NCBI GenBank assembly: GCA_037501455.1
Contig: CM074858.1
Span: 46,125,001 to 46,189,000, forward strand
Reading direction: 5' to 3'
DNA: 64,000 bases
Source of the DNA: Lantana camara
Lineage: Eukaryota; Streptophyta; Magnoliopsida; Lamiales; Verbenaceae
Shown in pieces: positions 33,806 to 45,593 of this stretch. The translations under genes were made by a program, and so were the position numbers. The notes under the pieces are model-generated. The model ran no database searches. It saw nothing but the letters and a program-made list of their open reading frames with translations, and had not been told where the DNA came from. Numbering within the stretch: position 1 is the first letter of the stretch; every line of letters begins with the position of its first letter.

Positions 33806-35372
33806 TTTTGTTATCTTGATATTTTTTCCCCAGAGTTCTAGACATTTGTTTCGTTTATGCTTTATTATGTGTGGATAGTTGCCTACACTTAACTTTTTGC
33901 TATGTTCGGTTTTCTGACTTGGTTTATGCAATGGTGCTTTTATTTTCATGAATTTCTGACTATTATTATATTTGTTGGATGCATGTTGATTATCAATTGC
34001 CTGTGCACTTGATCCGTGTTTTTAGTCACTTATTCACGTTTGGAAACATAGCACGCACGTTGCCGGTTCGTCAGTAATCAGGGAGTTTTCTAACCCTTTA
34101 ATTCTTTCAATTGCATGAGGACATTGCAAAGTTTAAGTGTGGGGGAAGAATGTGCATTCTTGCTATGAGCTTTATTGAATATTTGCATGAGTAGATGTAA
34201 TTTCACTTGTAAATTGCTAAAATTCGAGTAATTTTGAAATTTTTTTAAAATTTTCCCTCATTTTGAACTTTTTCTTTGAAGTTTGATCGTTGAGCTTTTG
34301 CTATAATAAGTTAGGCTTGTTGAATTGAAGAAAGTTGCATGAGATTCGATGATTTTGTGTGTTAATAAGCCCTTATATTTTGAGCACTGTTTTACGAAAT
34401 AATGTACTTAACTTAGAGAGATGAGTTGATAATTTCCGAATAAGTCTAAGAGTTGATTAGGATGCATTTTAGTCCTATCGAGGCGAAATTTTGAATTAAT
34501 GAATGACTAAGGAAGTGAAGTAGGCATTCATTGTCGGAGGATTTTTAGCTTTTCTATTTAGCCGTCGTCACTAAATAATGCAGACCTATTGACCCCGCTG
34601 AGCCTAATTGTTGTGCAAAGATTTTTGTAGCCACAATATAAGCCAAGGCACAACATAAAAGTACCTACGTTGATAATTTGTTTACCAAGACTTGCTCATT
34701 TGATTTGGTATGACGAGTATCTATTCTTAGACCCCTTTTTATTTGTTCTTATGATTGATTGAGAATGAGGAGTTATTGGGGAGAAAAAAAAAAAAAAAAG
34801 AAAGAAAAGAGTGAAAAGAAAAAACATGAAAAGAGAAAGAGCAAAGAAGAAAAAAAAAATAAGATTGTGCAAAGGGTGAATTTGAAAGTGTGGGATTCAA
34901 TTGAAGATTGGGGTAAAATTCTTAGTGTTAATGGTGAATAGAAGTGTCCATATGTTGATTAGAATAAATGATGTAAGCTTGGTGAGTAGTCACTTGATCC
35001 AAATTTCCGTAACCTTACCCTAAGCCTACATTACAAGCCCGAAAGACCTACTAATCCGAAGTCTTAACTTAATTCCATTAGTGGAGATAGGTGCAAAGAG
35101 TGTATTCCGAAGTTGATGATTGGAGCTTAGGAGGAAATTGTGAAGTTGTCGTTCTAATTTTTGTACATTGTATCGTTTGATTCACACACTACACAAGGGT
35201 TTACTTTTCATATTAAATTTTGAGGATTTCCTGTTTGCGAGTATTTGATTTGATTGGCTAGACTTGTTTAGGCGAAGGTTGATGATTACTTAGAAGAGAA
35301 GGTTTGATGAGGATGTGTTTTCTTAATTTCGGTATTACTCGGGGACGAGCAATGTTCAAGTGTGGGAGATTA
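33806..35372 (+). other. Athila 3' noncoding region upstream of LTR1
   Basis: No gene. It contains a purine-rich tract AGTGTGGGGGAAGAATGTG (about 34136-34154) followed by an imperfect inverted repeat gaatgtgcattc, an A16 tract mixed with gaaa repeats (34783-34860), and a second purine tract CAAGTGTGGGAGAT (35358-35371) touching LTR1, which is the true polypurine tract by position. The short frame at 34759-34941 is translation of the A/G-rich tract. Confidence 0.7.
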
Positions 35373-36870
35373 TGTTGTGTGTAGAAATTGCATGATTTTA
35401 AGCGTTAAATAGATGATATTCTAGAGTCGTTTGATGCGTTTAGGAGTTTATTTGACTCAGTTCAGGTGTCATTAGAGTTGGAGTTACGAAACGGCAAAGC
35501 AAAGCGATTTCACGCATTTTTGGGAGAAAAAGTGGTAACTCCCATTACCATTTAGCAGTACTAAAGGAGTAACTCCCGTTAATAGCCACAGGGGAACGGT
35601 TTTTAGCGAGAACAGAGGGGTAACGCCCATTACCCCTACGCAGAAGGAATTAGGTAACGCCCGTTACCAGTAAAAGTGTTAATGCAATTTCAGGCCATTA
35701 ACGGGTGTTAAGGATGGCAAGGCAAAAATTGGTAACGCCCGTTACCTAGGGCGGCGAGAATTCTCCTAGTGTTGCTATATATGTGCGTTTTGGAGTCTTT
35801 TTTAGGGAGACTTCTTCCGTTCGTGACCTAGATTGGAGTTAGACAGAGAAAAAGAGTTTCCCTTCCAAGTCAAGACCTAGGGTTTGGAAGAAGACTCAGA
35901 GGTTCAGAAGATTTTCAGAGAATTCGAGAAGACGACAGGATTGAATTCCGAGAACAATCTTTGGTTTTATTGTTGCTTTAATTCCTAAACTAATTCCTTT
36001 GATTTTTAGTTTTAGTTTTTATGCTAGGTTCGTTCTTGAGTTTTGCTGAATGTTATTGAGTTTAATTGTTAGACTTTATTTAGATTCGTTGACCACGATT
36101 TATGTTAATGCAGTTTCCTTTAGTTTTATGATTTTTGCTTCAAGTATGAGTAGCTAATTATCTAAGGCTAGGGGGAAGTGATGATGATTGCATGATGGAT
36201 GTTTGATGAGACACTCGAGTGACTTGTGTTAATTCTTAGTTTGAAAACTGGTTTGAATTGACTTGCGATGGCCTGATCACCCGTAGCATGTGTCACAATT
36301 ACCTATAAATCGAAAGAATGATGGTAGTTTAGAGGGTTTTCAATACTTGTGAGTTGTAGGGTTCAAAGAGATTTGGTCCTAGCTTATACAACAGTAATCT
36401 TATTCCATGCCGAGCCGCTAGAATACTGAATTACACTAGTCTTGCTCGTATGGTTTAATTAACTATTGGTGATTGCGAGAGCAACATTGAACACTAATTA
36501 AGCACTTGGTTACACCTCGAGAGAGGGTAATTCAAATATAAGTGACTAGGTTGTAGAATTATACTTGTCAAATGGGTATTACATTGGCTCTTGATTGTAT
36601 GATTCAAAGCTTTTTCCCCTACCTGTTTAGTTTACTAAAGTAAATTCACGTATTTAAATTGTTAATTGCAATTTTAGGTTCATTACTTGTTAATTTCCGT
36701 ATCAGTAGATTAATAGAAATAACTTTGAATTCGTTAAGTCTTCAGATTAGAGAGAAATAGAGAGTAGTGATTGATTTCCCTTCCCTGTGGGTTCGATCCT
36801 ATTGTGTTACGCGTATGTTAGTGTACACTTGCACGATTGGTTTTTAACTGTAGTAAAATCTGATACAACA
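35373..36870 (+). repeat. Athila LTR1
   Basis: 1498 bp, starting TGTTGTGTGTAG and ending TGATACAACA, with the 6-bp inverted ends TGTTGT/ACAACA. The polypurine tract precedes it and the Asp-tRNA primer site follows it, fixing both edges. U3 holds the GGTAACGCCCGTTACC array (35534-35746). A TATA-like GCTATATATGTG is at about 35774-35785 and a purine-rich leader follows. LTR2 (50447) starts identically. Confidence 0.9.
35534..35746. repeat. Palindrome array GGTAACGCCCGTTACC in Athila LTR1
   Basis: Five or more units: perfect arms GGTAACG/CGTTACC around CC at 35653-35668 and 35731-35746, and variants with one changed base at 35534-35549, about 35565 and about 35610. The last unit ends about 30 bp before the TATA-like sequence, which makes this a promoter-proximal array. 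Confidence 0.85.
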
Positions 36871-36876
36871 AGTTTT

Positions 36877-36894
36877 TGGCACCGTTGCCGGGGA
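36877..36894 (+). promoter_or_regulatory. Athila primer-binding site (Asp tRNA)
   Basis: TGGCACCGTTGCCGGGGA begins 6 bases past the LTR. As I know the lineage, Athila and Tat elements prime on aspartic acid tRNA with TGGCGCCGTTGCCGGGGA; this copy has one substitution (GCG to GCA). Confidence 0.85.
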
Positions 36895-37027
36895 AGGCGT
36901 TTTAAGTCAATATTACTCAATTTTTTCGATCTAGTGCTTTAGACTATTACTTTAGTTTGTGTTTATTATCCTTGTTACTGTGGAATTGGACTGAGGAATT
37001 CTTTTTCTTTGTGCAGGTTTACAGTGC

Positions 37028-38368
37028 ATGCGAAGATCTCAAGATCCTGACTTAGTTCCATATGATCCAGAAATTGAGAGAACAATGAGTGCTATTAGGA
37101 GAAGAAATAAGAAGGAGAAGAAACCGATTGCTTTACCGATGGCTGAAGCAGACCCACCACCACCACCGGCTATAAGAGATTATAACGTACCGCAAGCTGG
37201 AGCAATTCAGACTGCAACTCGTCCACCGATTGCAGCAAACAATTTTGAGATTAAACCAGCTACCATAAATTTGTTGCAGAATAATCCTTTTTCAAGACTA
37301 TCTTTGGAGGATCCAACTTCACATTTGGAGTATTTTTTGGAAGTTTGTGATACCTTCAAAATTGATAATGTCACTACTAATGCTATCCGAGTTAGGCTTT
37401 TTCCCTTTTCACTTAGGGATCAAGCTAAAGCATGGCTGAGTACTGTCCCAAATGAATCTTTTCAGACATGGGCAGCATTATCTCAGGCTTTCCTGGCAAA
37501 GTTCTTTCCACTGAGCAAAACTACGAAGTGCAGGAACAATATCCAAGGTTTCAGGCAGTTGGATGCCACAGCTCGCGGAGCATTCTTAGCCAAATCTAAA
37601 GCAGTTGCTTTTGGGTTATTGGATAACATGTCACAGAACGATATTTTTGTGCATGAAAGGAGCCATTCGCAACCAGTGAAGGTGCGAACAGGAGCCATAA
37701 AGTTAGATTGTTTAACCTCCATCCATGCTAAATTTGAAGCACTTAACAAGAAACTGGACCAACTAACTGTCAATGCAGTTGGGATACAATCTCAACCAGT
37801 TCAGATAACATGTGAAATATGTAGTGGTCCACATGATTTTAAAATATGTCCTCATACCAATACAGGAGAACAGGTACAAGAGCAGGTGAATTACGCAAAT
37901 AACTTCAAACCAGCAAATGATCCCTACTCAAACGCCTACAATCCATGATGGAAGAACCACGCCACTTTGTCGTGGTCTAATAATCAGAATGTTCAACAAC
38001 CACCCCAACCTAGGCCACAGTTCCCACCTAGGCAGCAATTTCAACCACGAACTCCAGCCCAATTTAATGTTGCACCACATCAGCAGGGGCAGACGCAGGG
38101 TTGGGAGGTTGCGCTTGAAAAGTTCATAACCGTGTCTACAGGTCGACATCAGAAGTTGGAAGCCCAAGTAGATCAAGTGGTAAATCAGACCAAAACTTTG
38201 GAGATTCAGATTGGTTAGATTGCCCAATCTTTGAATCTGCGAGGCCCAGGAATGCTACCAAGCCAAACTAAAACAATCCGAAGGAGCAATGCCAGGCCAT
38301 AATTGTAGGAGACAATAGAGATACAGAAGGACCGAACTAGTGTGCAAGTTCGGATGTTAAGGAGGTTG
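37028..38368 (+). pseudogene. Athila gag, nonsense codons, cut by a gypsy LTR
   Basis: The first 306 codons are open: an N-terminal basic segment, a Pro-rich linker, then the gag domain with the hallmarks PFSRLSLEDPTSHLEYFLEV, Phe-Pro-Phe-Ser-Leu-Arg-Asp-x-Ala-Lys-x-Trp-Leu and Phe-Leu-Ala-Lys-Phe-Phe-Pro near residues 90-190. A CEICSGPHDFKIC-type Cys/His segment is at about residues 265-277, with the final Cys pattern incomplete. An in-frame TGA at 37946-37948 and a TAG at 38216-38218 interrupt it, but the frame continues with the expected Gln/Pro/Phe-rich tail. At 38368 the gypsy LTR inserts; protease resumes after 45556. Confidence 0.85.
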
Positions 38369-39044
38369 TGTAGCACCCCAGAAGGAGGATACCACATCCC
38401 CCGCACTAGGACTCACACCCGGTCATGAAATAGGAAGTCCATGCCCGAATCCGAATCATAGCGAACGAGAGAACAACTCACACACTAGGCTAGGCGGGTC
38501 TAACTTGACAAACTCAGAGTGCGGAAGTAATTAAAATCAACAACAATAGATAGCAGAAGCATTTAAAACAAAACATGCAAAGCAGGTGACGGGTTCAGCT
38601 AGCATAAATACCTAGTCCCGAGTATCAACATACATAACAGGTGACGGGTTCAACTAGCATAGATACCTAATCCCAAATATCAATTCATAATCCAATATAA
38701 TAATCAGCATAAGTATCATCAATAACTAATAACATCCAAATACTAGCTTACTAACCCCACACGGGTTTAAGTCTAAGTAGAGCATGTAACATAACCTTCA
38801 AGTGTGAAACATAAATACATAACATAAGCAAAGTATGCGACAAATGCATCCTAACACCAACTAGACTGACAAGTGTGACTCCGAAGACTCACTTCCGCCT
38901 AGCTCAAGCCAAAAGATCCTGCAACTAAAAGATAAAATGAGGTGTCAATCAACTGACTGAGTGAGGGGGCTAACGCACACCCACAATATATATATATACA
39001 GAGCATAACACAGAATAAAATGATGGACTCATGAATCGAGGATA

Positions 39045-40393
39045 GGTATTGCATACCAAAACATTTGAAAACAACCCAAAATAGATATAGATATAAGTTT
39101 GGAAACCATTTTTCAGAAAGACTCTATCCTGATTCATAATTCCATAACATAACGTAATCAACTGCTCGTCGAGTACGAGCTTCCAACCTCAACTCCTCAT
39201 AAAATAGAAATAACATACCAACCTCAACTCCGGGTGATGGTTGGGTTGCGCGACCCTAACCATCAAGACAGGCGAGGGGAGTGCTAATGCTACTCCAACC
39301 CTCAGGACTCCGTTTCCCAACCAAACCTCCTAGTGGGTCCCGGTACATCCTCTTCATACTGATGGAGACTACGCACAGGTTTAACCCCGACGCCCCGATA
39401 CCATCCCAGGGGCTCCTTACCCGTAGCTCCTGGGCCCCATAACAGAACAGAACATAACATATACCAACTTTCATGGCAATCTCGCTACATAATCATTAGA
39501 TAACTTAACTTTCCGAAATATCTTATGATAATCATATCATATCCAACACATATTTAATCGTATATATAGTATATAATCGCATGCGGGGATTGAAATCATC
39601 ATATTGGGGTCATAGGTCGTTTAACTTTACAAAATCCTAAACCTCACCTTGTGCAAGTAGAGTCTGAGAGTGTGAAGGGCCAAACACTCTAAACCTCAGG
39701 CCCACCGGCACCACCAAACTCTGTGACAAGACATATAGAAACCCAGACTTAAACTCTATAAGAACCAAGTAAGACGCACGGCGTATCAAGAGATGAATGA
39801 TATACAATATAGAATGAAGTGTACACATAGGTCACGTAGCATAGTTCACATATTCCACCAAATCATGCAATTAACGAAGTATTAAGGTTTAGCAATGCAT
39901 TATGGAATGATATGAATCACATAGGTCAAGTAGCATAACACAGGACAAACTTTCATACGAAGTTATTCAATTAAAATGACGTATTATCATCTAAGAATGG
40001 AATCGAAGTCATATCATAACCTATAATTCATAAAGCAATTCAAATGGATCAAGTAAACACAAAAGAACATGCATAAAAGGGGAACAGGGGTTTGGGAACG
40101 GCCATTCCCATGCATAGTCTTGCATGGGAACGGTCCTTCCCGCGGATCTCCCCAGCAAAGCTGGGAACGGCCGTTCCCAGCACAAGGCTTAAATGGGAAC
40201 GGTCCTTCCCATCTTCGGTGCTGACGTCAGCCCTGGCCTGAGTGGGAACGGTCGTTCCGGCCAGATCTGGGCGTCTGTCTTGTGCGGATTCGAGCAAGCT
40301 TCGGGAAGAAGACAACCATGGCAAAAAATGGCCGATTTCACACCATTTAAACCATAAAATTTCCACGAAAATTATATATATTATCACATAAAT
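39045..40393 (+). repeat. Duplicated LTR segment, copy 1
   Basis: This stretch (ggtattgcataccaaaac ... cacataaat) reappears at 42678-44103 on the other side of the solo LTR. Copy 1 is 1349 bp. The copies differ by many point changes and by indels, so they are not a fresh duplication. Confidence 0.9.
40094..40260. repeat. Palindrome array GGGAACGGCCGTTCCC, copy 1
   Basis: Units at 40094-40109, about 40125, about 40160 and to 40260 repeat GGGAACGG/CCGTTCCC with centre changes (GGCCAT, GGTCCT, GGTCGT). In the minus-strand LTR the block is upstream of the likely promoter. Confidence 0.85.
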
Positions 40394-42677
40394 TGTTAGG
40401 AATAGTGCCCTAGAAAGCCGATTGAATATCCGCGTTGTACTTTTCCTTATTGTAATCACATACAATCTCTGAATGAAATAACGAATTGAGGCAACACTTC
40501 TTTATATGCTCTTGTTTGGTATGCGTTTACTTTATCTGTGTATGTATGAGAACTCCCCTAATCCTGATGACTTTAGGACTCTACCATTTAGGTGAAATGG
40601 TTCATGAAGCGAGCCATATATCACATAATTCATGATTAGTAAAATACTCCAAGCCGATGAGTCCTACCGACAGTGGGAGTGTCAACCTGACTCCTCTAAG
40701 GCTTGCTTGTGGGATCACGCCCTTAAGAAGGACCACCTTGTTTCATGGAGGTGCAAAGTGTATAGTTCATACGTGTGTGATACATGAGGGTGCTTACTTC
40801 AATAAGTATGTTCACTGAGGTGCCCCGTGTGAGAAGATTCCTAAATGGGAAAGGAAGTTTCTATTTCAGGAAATGGAAACTTCCAGATTAGGAAATATCT
40901 CACGAGTCATTGATGTGATTAATTAATCCTTAGACTTGAGGTTCCTTGTCACTTTATGAGTTAACTCTGTAGTCTTAGGTATAAGCTTTAAAGGGTGTCG
41001 CCCTAGACAACCGATTCAAGGCTTATGCTGGGGCTGCACAAGTGATTCATGAAAGTGAATGAGAATCAAGAAAGGACCTACACTTGCATATGCAAGGTGA
41101 TCTCTTATTGTGTAAGTCATTCATATGCCATATGGAATCCTTCGCCAAGGCAGTAGATCAAGACATCAAGAAAAGGGTTTCTTGGATTGAGATCAAATGG
41201 ATATGAAATGCACTTAGCTTTAAGACCGGATTATTAGGGTTCTGATTATTCCCTTGCCCTAGATCTTGGTTGAGAGATAGTAAGTAGGAGGATTGTATCT
41301 CACATGAATCAATGACTTAAAGGTTCTGTCGAATCCGAACATTCCAATTCAGCTAGGGGTTAAACACCTGTTGCTAGACTATGGTCGTTTAATCTGTGGA
41401 CTGATTAATTAATTAGTGAATTAATTAATTAGGGTCAATGCTAATTGAATTGAGAACCTAGAGGGTCACACACAACAACTTGGTTACATGAGTTGAGGCT
41501 TTAAAATGATTAAACAAGTTAATCGGACCAAGAGGGTTCCACACGTGTGAAACCACATGTGTAGGTCACGTGAGTGACACGTGTCATTGTGACACGTGTC
41601 TCACATGTGAATATATATATTGTATATATATATATATATTAAATAATTAAAAGTGTTAATTATTTAATAGACTTTGGTTTAATTTTGAATTAAAAAGAAA
41701 GTCTTATTTTGGAGAAAAATAATCTAGTTAATTAATTACGAATTAATTAATTAGATAAAATAAGTTATTTATTTTAAATAAATAAAGTATAAAATTATCC
41801 AAAAATAGTTTGGATATTTTAGCTCTCTTGAAAGTTGGTTTGAATTTGAATTCAAAGTCAAAGTCAAAATTACTTGATGATTAAGTAATAGGAGAGAGGG
41901 ACCAAAATCCTTAGTCCATAAGGACTAGGATTTTCGGCCACCCCTCCCTTTCCTATATATAAGGGAGCTCATGCTCCCCTTAGAGAGTAATTGGCAATTC
42001 TTTTTGTTCATGTGTTGAACACCATCCTTTCTCCAAGACAAACAAAACCCTAGGTTAAGCCTAAACACTAACTAGAGAACTAGCATCCTTACTAGTTAGA
42101 TTGTAGCCAAGTTGGTGGACTATCTCTAGAGAGCTTCGAGTTAGAAGTTTTGAAGATTCGAGCTTTACCAAAAGTGGGGATCAAGCAAAACGATCAGAAG
42201 GGATGATGAAACGATTCTGAACCCAACAGAAAACAAGTGAAAAAATCGAACCAAAAAAGATGGCGAAAACCGTTCATCGATATCCTGAAGGATGAATTTT
42301 TTCACGAGGGTTTTATGGCTGGCAGATTTCTACTTTCGCAAAACTGGTTTTCGAAGGGAGTTTCAATCATGCTTTTCTCGTTTCATGTTTCTTTCTTTAT
42401 GTTATATTGTTAAGAACTTCCCTAACATGATTTGAATATAGGTTGGTGTGGATTGTTATCCCTACGATGGATTCTGAAGTTGAAAGAGACTTTCAAGGGA
42501 CGGGTTGCCATTACCGCATGAAGTGCGTTTGAGGGCGGCTCAAAACGTGTCAAGAAAGCTACTACCTAAGTGAGTTTCTTGATCTCTACGAATTTGGATT
42601 CACGATTGCGAGTCTTAGATCCTTTTGTTGGAAAAAATTTTTAATTTCCGCTGCTTTCTGATTCTTGTTTTCCAACA
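40394..42677 (+). mobile_element. Solo LTR of another LTR retrotransposon (TGTTAGG...CCAACA)
   Basis: 2284 bp with ends TGTTAGGAAT and TTTTCCAACA, an imperfect inverted pair. It has a TATA box in CTATATATAAGGG (about 41953) on the plus strand, a (TA)n tract (41607-41640), and a palindromic ACGTG-rich cluster at 41540-41610. No reverse transcriptase or integrase is present, so the superfamily is not certain; the termini look copia-like. The flanking five bases differ (taaat and ggtgc), so there is no target-site duplication. Confidence 0.75.
41540..41610 (+). repeat. Cluster of ACGTG palindromes (G-box type) in the solo LTR
   Basis: In 70 bp there are CACACGTGTG, CACATGTG, TCACGTGA, GACACGTGTC twice and CACATGTG. 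CACGTG is the G-box recognised by plant bZIP and bHLH factors, and ACGTGTC is also an ABRE-type core. An A/T-rich (TA)n stretch follows at once. Confidence 0.8.
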
Positions 42678-44103
42678 GGTGCTGCATACCAAAACATTTG
42701 AAAACAACCCAAACTAGATATTGATATAAGTTTAGAAACCATTTTTCAGAAAGACTCTATCCTGATTCATAATTCCATAACATAACGTAATCAATTGCTC
42801 GGCGAGTACGAGCTTCCAACCTCAACTCCTCATAAAATAGAAATAACATACCAACCTCAACTCCGGGTGATGGTTGGGTTGCGCGACCCTAACCATCAAG
42901 ACAGGCGAGGGGAGTGCTAATGCTACTCTAACCCTCAGGACTCCGTTTCCCAACCAAACCTCCTTGTGGGTCCTGGTACATCCTCTTCATACTGATGGAG
43001 ACTACGCACAGGTTTAACCCAGACGGCCCGATACCGTCCCAAGGGCTCCTTACCCGTAGCTCCTGTGCCCCATAACAGAACAGAACATAACATATGCCAA
43101 CTTTCATGGCAATCTCGCTACATAATCATAACATAACTTAACTTTCCTAAATAGCTTACATATGCCTTCATACTTAATTTTCAAAACTGAGGTTGTATCA
43201 TAAGGTTATAATCATATCATATCCAACACATATTTAATCGTATATAGAGTATATAATCGCATGCGGGGATGAAATCATCATATTGGGGTCATATGTCGTT
43301 TAACTATACAAAGTCCTAAACCTCACCTTGTGCAAGTAGAGTCTTAGAGTGTGAAGGGCCAAACACTCTAAACCTCGGGCCCGCCGGCACCACCAAACTC
43401 TGTGACAAGACATACAGAAACCCAGACTTAAACTCTATATGAACCAAGTAAGACGCACGGCGTATCAAGAGATAAATGATATGTAATATAGAATGAAGTG
43501 TACACATAGGTCACATAGCATAGTTCACATATTCCACCAAATCATGCAATTAACGAAGTATTAAGGTTTAACAATGCATTATTGAATGATATGAATCACG
43601 TAGGTCAAGTAGCATAACACAGGATAAACATTCATACGAAGTTATTCAATTAAAATGACGTATTATCATCTAAGAATGGAATCGAAGTCATATCATAACA
43701 TATAATTCATAAAGCATTTCAAACGGATCAAGTAAACACAAAAGAACATGCATAAAAGGGGAACAGGGGGTTGGGAATGGCCATTCCCATGCATAGTCTT
43801 GCATGGGAACGGTCCTTCCCGTTGGATCTCCCCAGCGAAGCTGGGAACGATGGTTCCCAGCACAAGGCTTAAATGGGAACGGTCCTTCCCATCTTCGGTC
43901 CTGACGTCAGCCCTGGCTGGGAAGGGCCATTCCGGGCTCATGGCCTGAGTGGGAACGGCCGTTCCGGCCAGATCTGGGCATCTGTCTTGTGCAGATTCGA
44001 GCAAGCTTCGGGAAGAAGACAACTATGGCAAAAAATGGTCCATTTCACACCATTTAAACCATAAAATTTCCAAGAAAATTTAAATCTTGCTTATCACATA
44101 AAT
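42678..44103 (+). repeat. Duplicated LTR segment, copy 2
   Basis: 1426 bp matching 39045-40393, with insertions near 43150-43210 and near 43910. Beyond it (44104 on) the LTR continues with sequence present only once, reaching the true end at 45551. Confidence 0.9.
43773..43970. repeat. Palindrome array GGGAACGGCCGTTCCC, copy 2
   Basis: Longer than copy 1 because of an extra unit near 43915-43940 (ggctgggaagggccattcc). The unit at 43951-43966 is close to the perfect palindrome (GGGAACGGCCGTTCC). Confidence 0.85.
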
Positions 44104-44597
44104 ATCAATTTAGCTCAAGAACAAGGGTGATTTTGGCTAAAACTCATACAACCCATTTTCATAAAAATCAAGCTTAACCATGGCAAGATGCATTCAAACT
44201 CACTCCCTATCATACCATCAACAACTATAGCACATATTCAACATAGAGAAACACAAATTCATGCTCAAGAACTCAAGGATTCACCATTAGAGCCATATTC
44301 TTCAAGTTGGGCATAAATCACCATTTTCACAAGACTTCCTCGTATAATATCATACATTCAATTTCATGCTAAGATTCATGGATAGAAATGAAATACACAT
44401 CAAGGGAAATTTGTAGCTTATCTTGGCTCTTGAAATGATGAAGAAAAGAGGGAGATATGAGCTCTTGAAGTGATAGGAAAAGCCTTAGATCTTCATTCTT
44501 CTTTGAAGCTCTCCATGGAAGATATGTCTTGTGTGAATTGAGGTTTGAAATGAAATGAGAAGGGATAAGAATTTATATGGTGGCTGATAGTTCTAGG

Positions 44598-45041
44598 TAG
44601 GGATGGCAACGAGCCGAGCCGGCTGGCGAGCTACACGAACCGAACCGAGCCCGAACCCGAACCCGAACCCTTTATTTCTTGGCTCGTGGCTCGTGGCTCG
44701 CGAGCCGGCTCGCGAACCCATATATTTAATTAAAAAAATAATATTTTTAATTTTTATGTATATAAATATTTTATTAATATATAATATTATATATATATTC
44801 ATTAAATTTAATACAAAATGAATAAAAAAATAATATATTTATTATATATATTCATTTAATATATATTATTATATATAAAAATATATTAAATTATTAAAAA
44901 AATTAATTTTTTAAATAAAAATAACATTAAGGTCCGAGCCGAGCCGAGCCAGGTTCGAGCCTTGGTCGAGCCGAGCCCGAGCCTTGAAAAAAGGCCAAGG
45001 CTCGGCTCGGCTCGGCTCGGCTTGGCTCGTTGCCATCCCTA
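44598..45041. mobile_element. hAT-type MITE
   Basis: 444 bp with terminal inverted repeats TAGGGATGGCAACGAGCC and GGCTCGTTGCCATCCCTA and a perfect 8-bp target duplication gttctagg (44590-44597 and 45042-45049). Eight-base duplications and TAGGGATGGCA-like ends belong to the hAT superfamily. The subterminal zones are strings of GAGCC/GGCTC units; the middle is nearly pure A/T with TATATA tracts. No coding capacity; it depends on an autonomous hAT transposase elsewhere. Confidence 0.9.
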
Positions 45042-45593
45042 GTTCTAGGTCAAGGTTAGGGTTTCCAAGATATAACATGAGGCTAAAGGCTTTATTAGAA
45101 TTTGGGCTCAAATAAATGACTTTCGGCCCAATAGGTCAAATTTAAAAGGTTTAAGGTCTAAACGGTTTCCGAAAAATATAAAGTAAATTCCATTGGATCC
45201 GAATCATCGAATCAAGTCCAATGGTGGTGTCGAAATTTGAATTCGAATTCCCGAGCTCATATTGGCCACGAACGACCCAAACCCACCTAACTCAAGTTAG
45301 GCCTCAAAGACACCAATAGGTCCAAGTCCTATTTAAATCCAACTCTAACAATTAATTTAAATTCATATAAGTTCCGTTCTTAGGTTGTCATGCAAGAATT
45401 CATATTTTATCATTTTGCATTTTAGTCAATTAAATCCCATTTCAATCAAAGTTGGAATTAAACACATAAAAAGGGAATTAAATCACATAAGTGCGTAAGG
45501 TAAACTCTCTCGTGACGCATACCTGTACGATTTATCGGACGGGGCGTCACAGGTTGTGTTAAAAAAGGAGTACTTGAGAAGGTTGACGAGAAA

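Larger units (their letters stand above)
38369..45551 (-). mobile_element. Gypsy LTR (solo) inside the Athila gag-pro region
   Basis: The block starts TGTAGCACCCC and ends GGGGCGTCACA and is bounded by the perfect duplication ggttg (38364-38368 and 45552-45556). No gag, primer site or polypurine tract is present, so it is a solo LTR. Its 7183 bp include a second solo LTR (40394-42677), a duplicated 1.35-1.43 kb segment and a hAT MITE (44598-45041); without them it would be about 3.0 kb, similar to the related LTRs. By its boxes it is oriented like the minus-strand gypsy LTRs elsewhere in the window. Confidence 0.9.

Noticed and set aside
34759..34941. 60-codon Lys/Glu-rich frame
   Set aside because: Translation of an A/G-rich tract; the homologous place in the other copy is a G run and lacks the frame.
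36877..36894. Possible tRNA gene fragment (Asp)
   Set aside because: Only 18 bases match, exactly at the primer-site position next to an LTR; there is no cloverleaf.
38369..45551. Complete retrotransposon with internal genes
   Set aside because: No gag, primer site or polypurine tract inside; what looks like two LTRs (39045-40393 and 42678-44103) is a partial duplication that does not reach the LTR ends.
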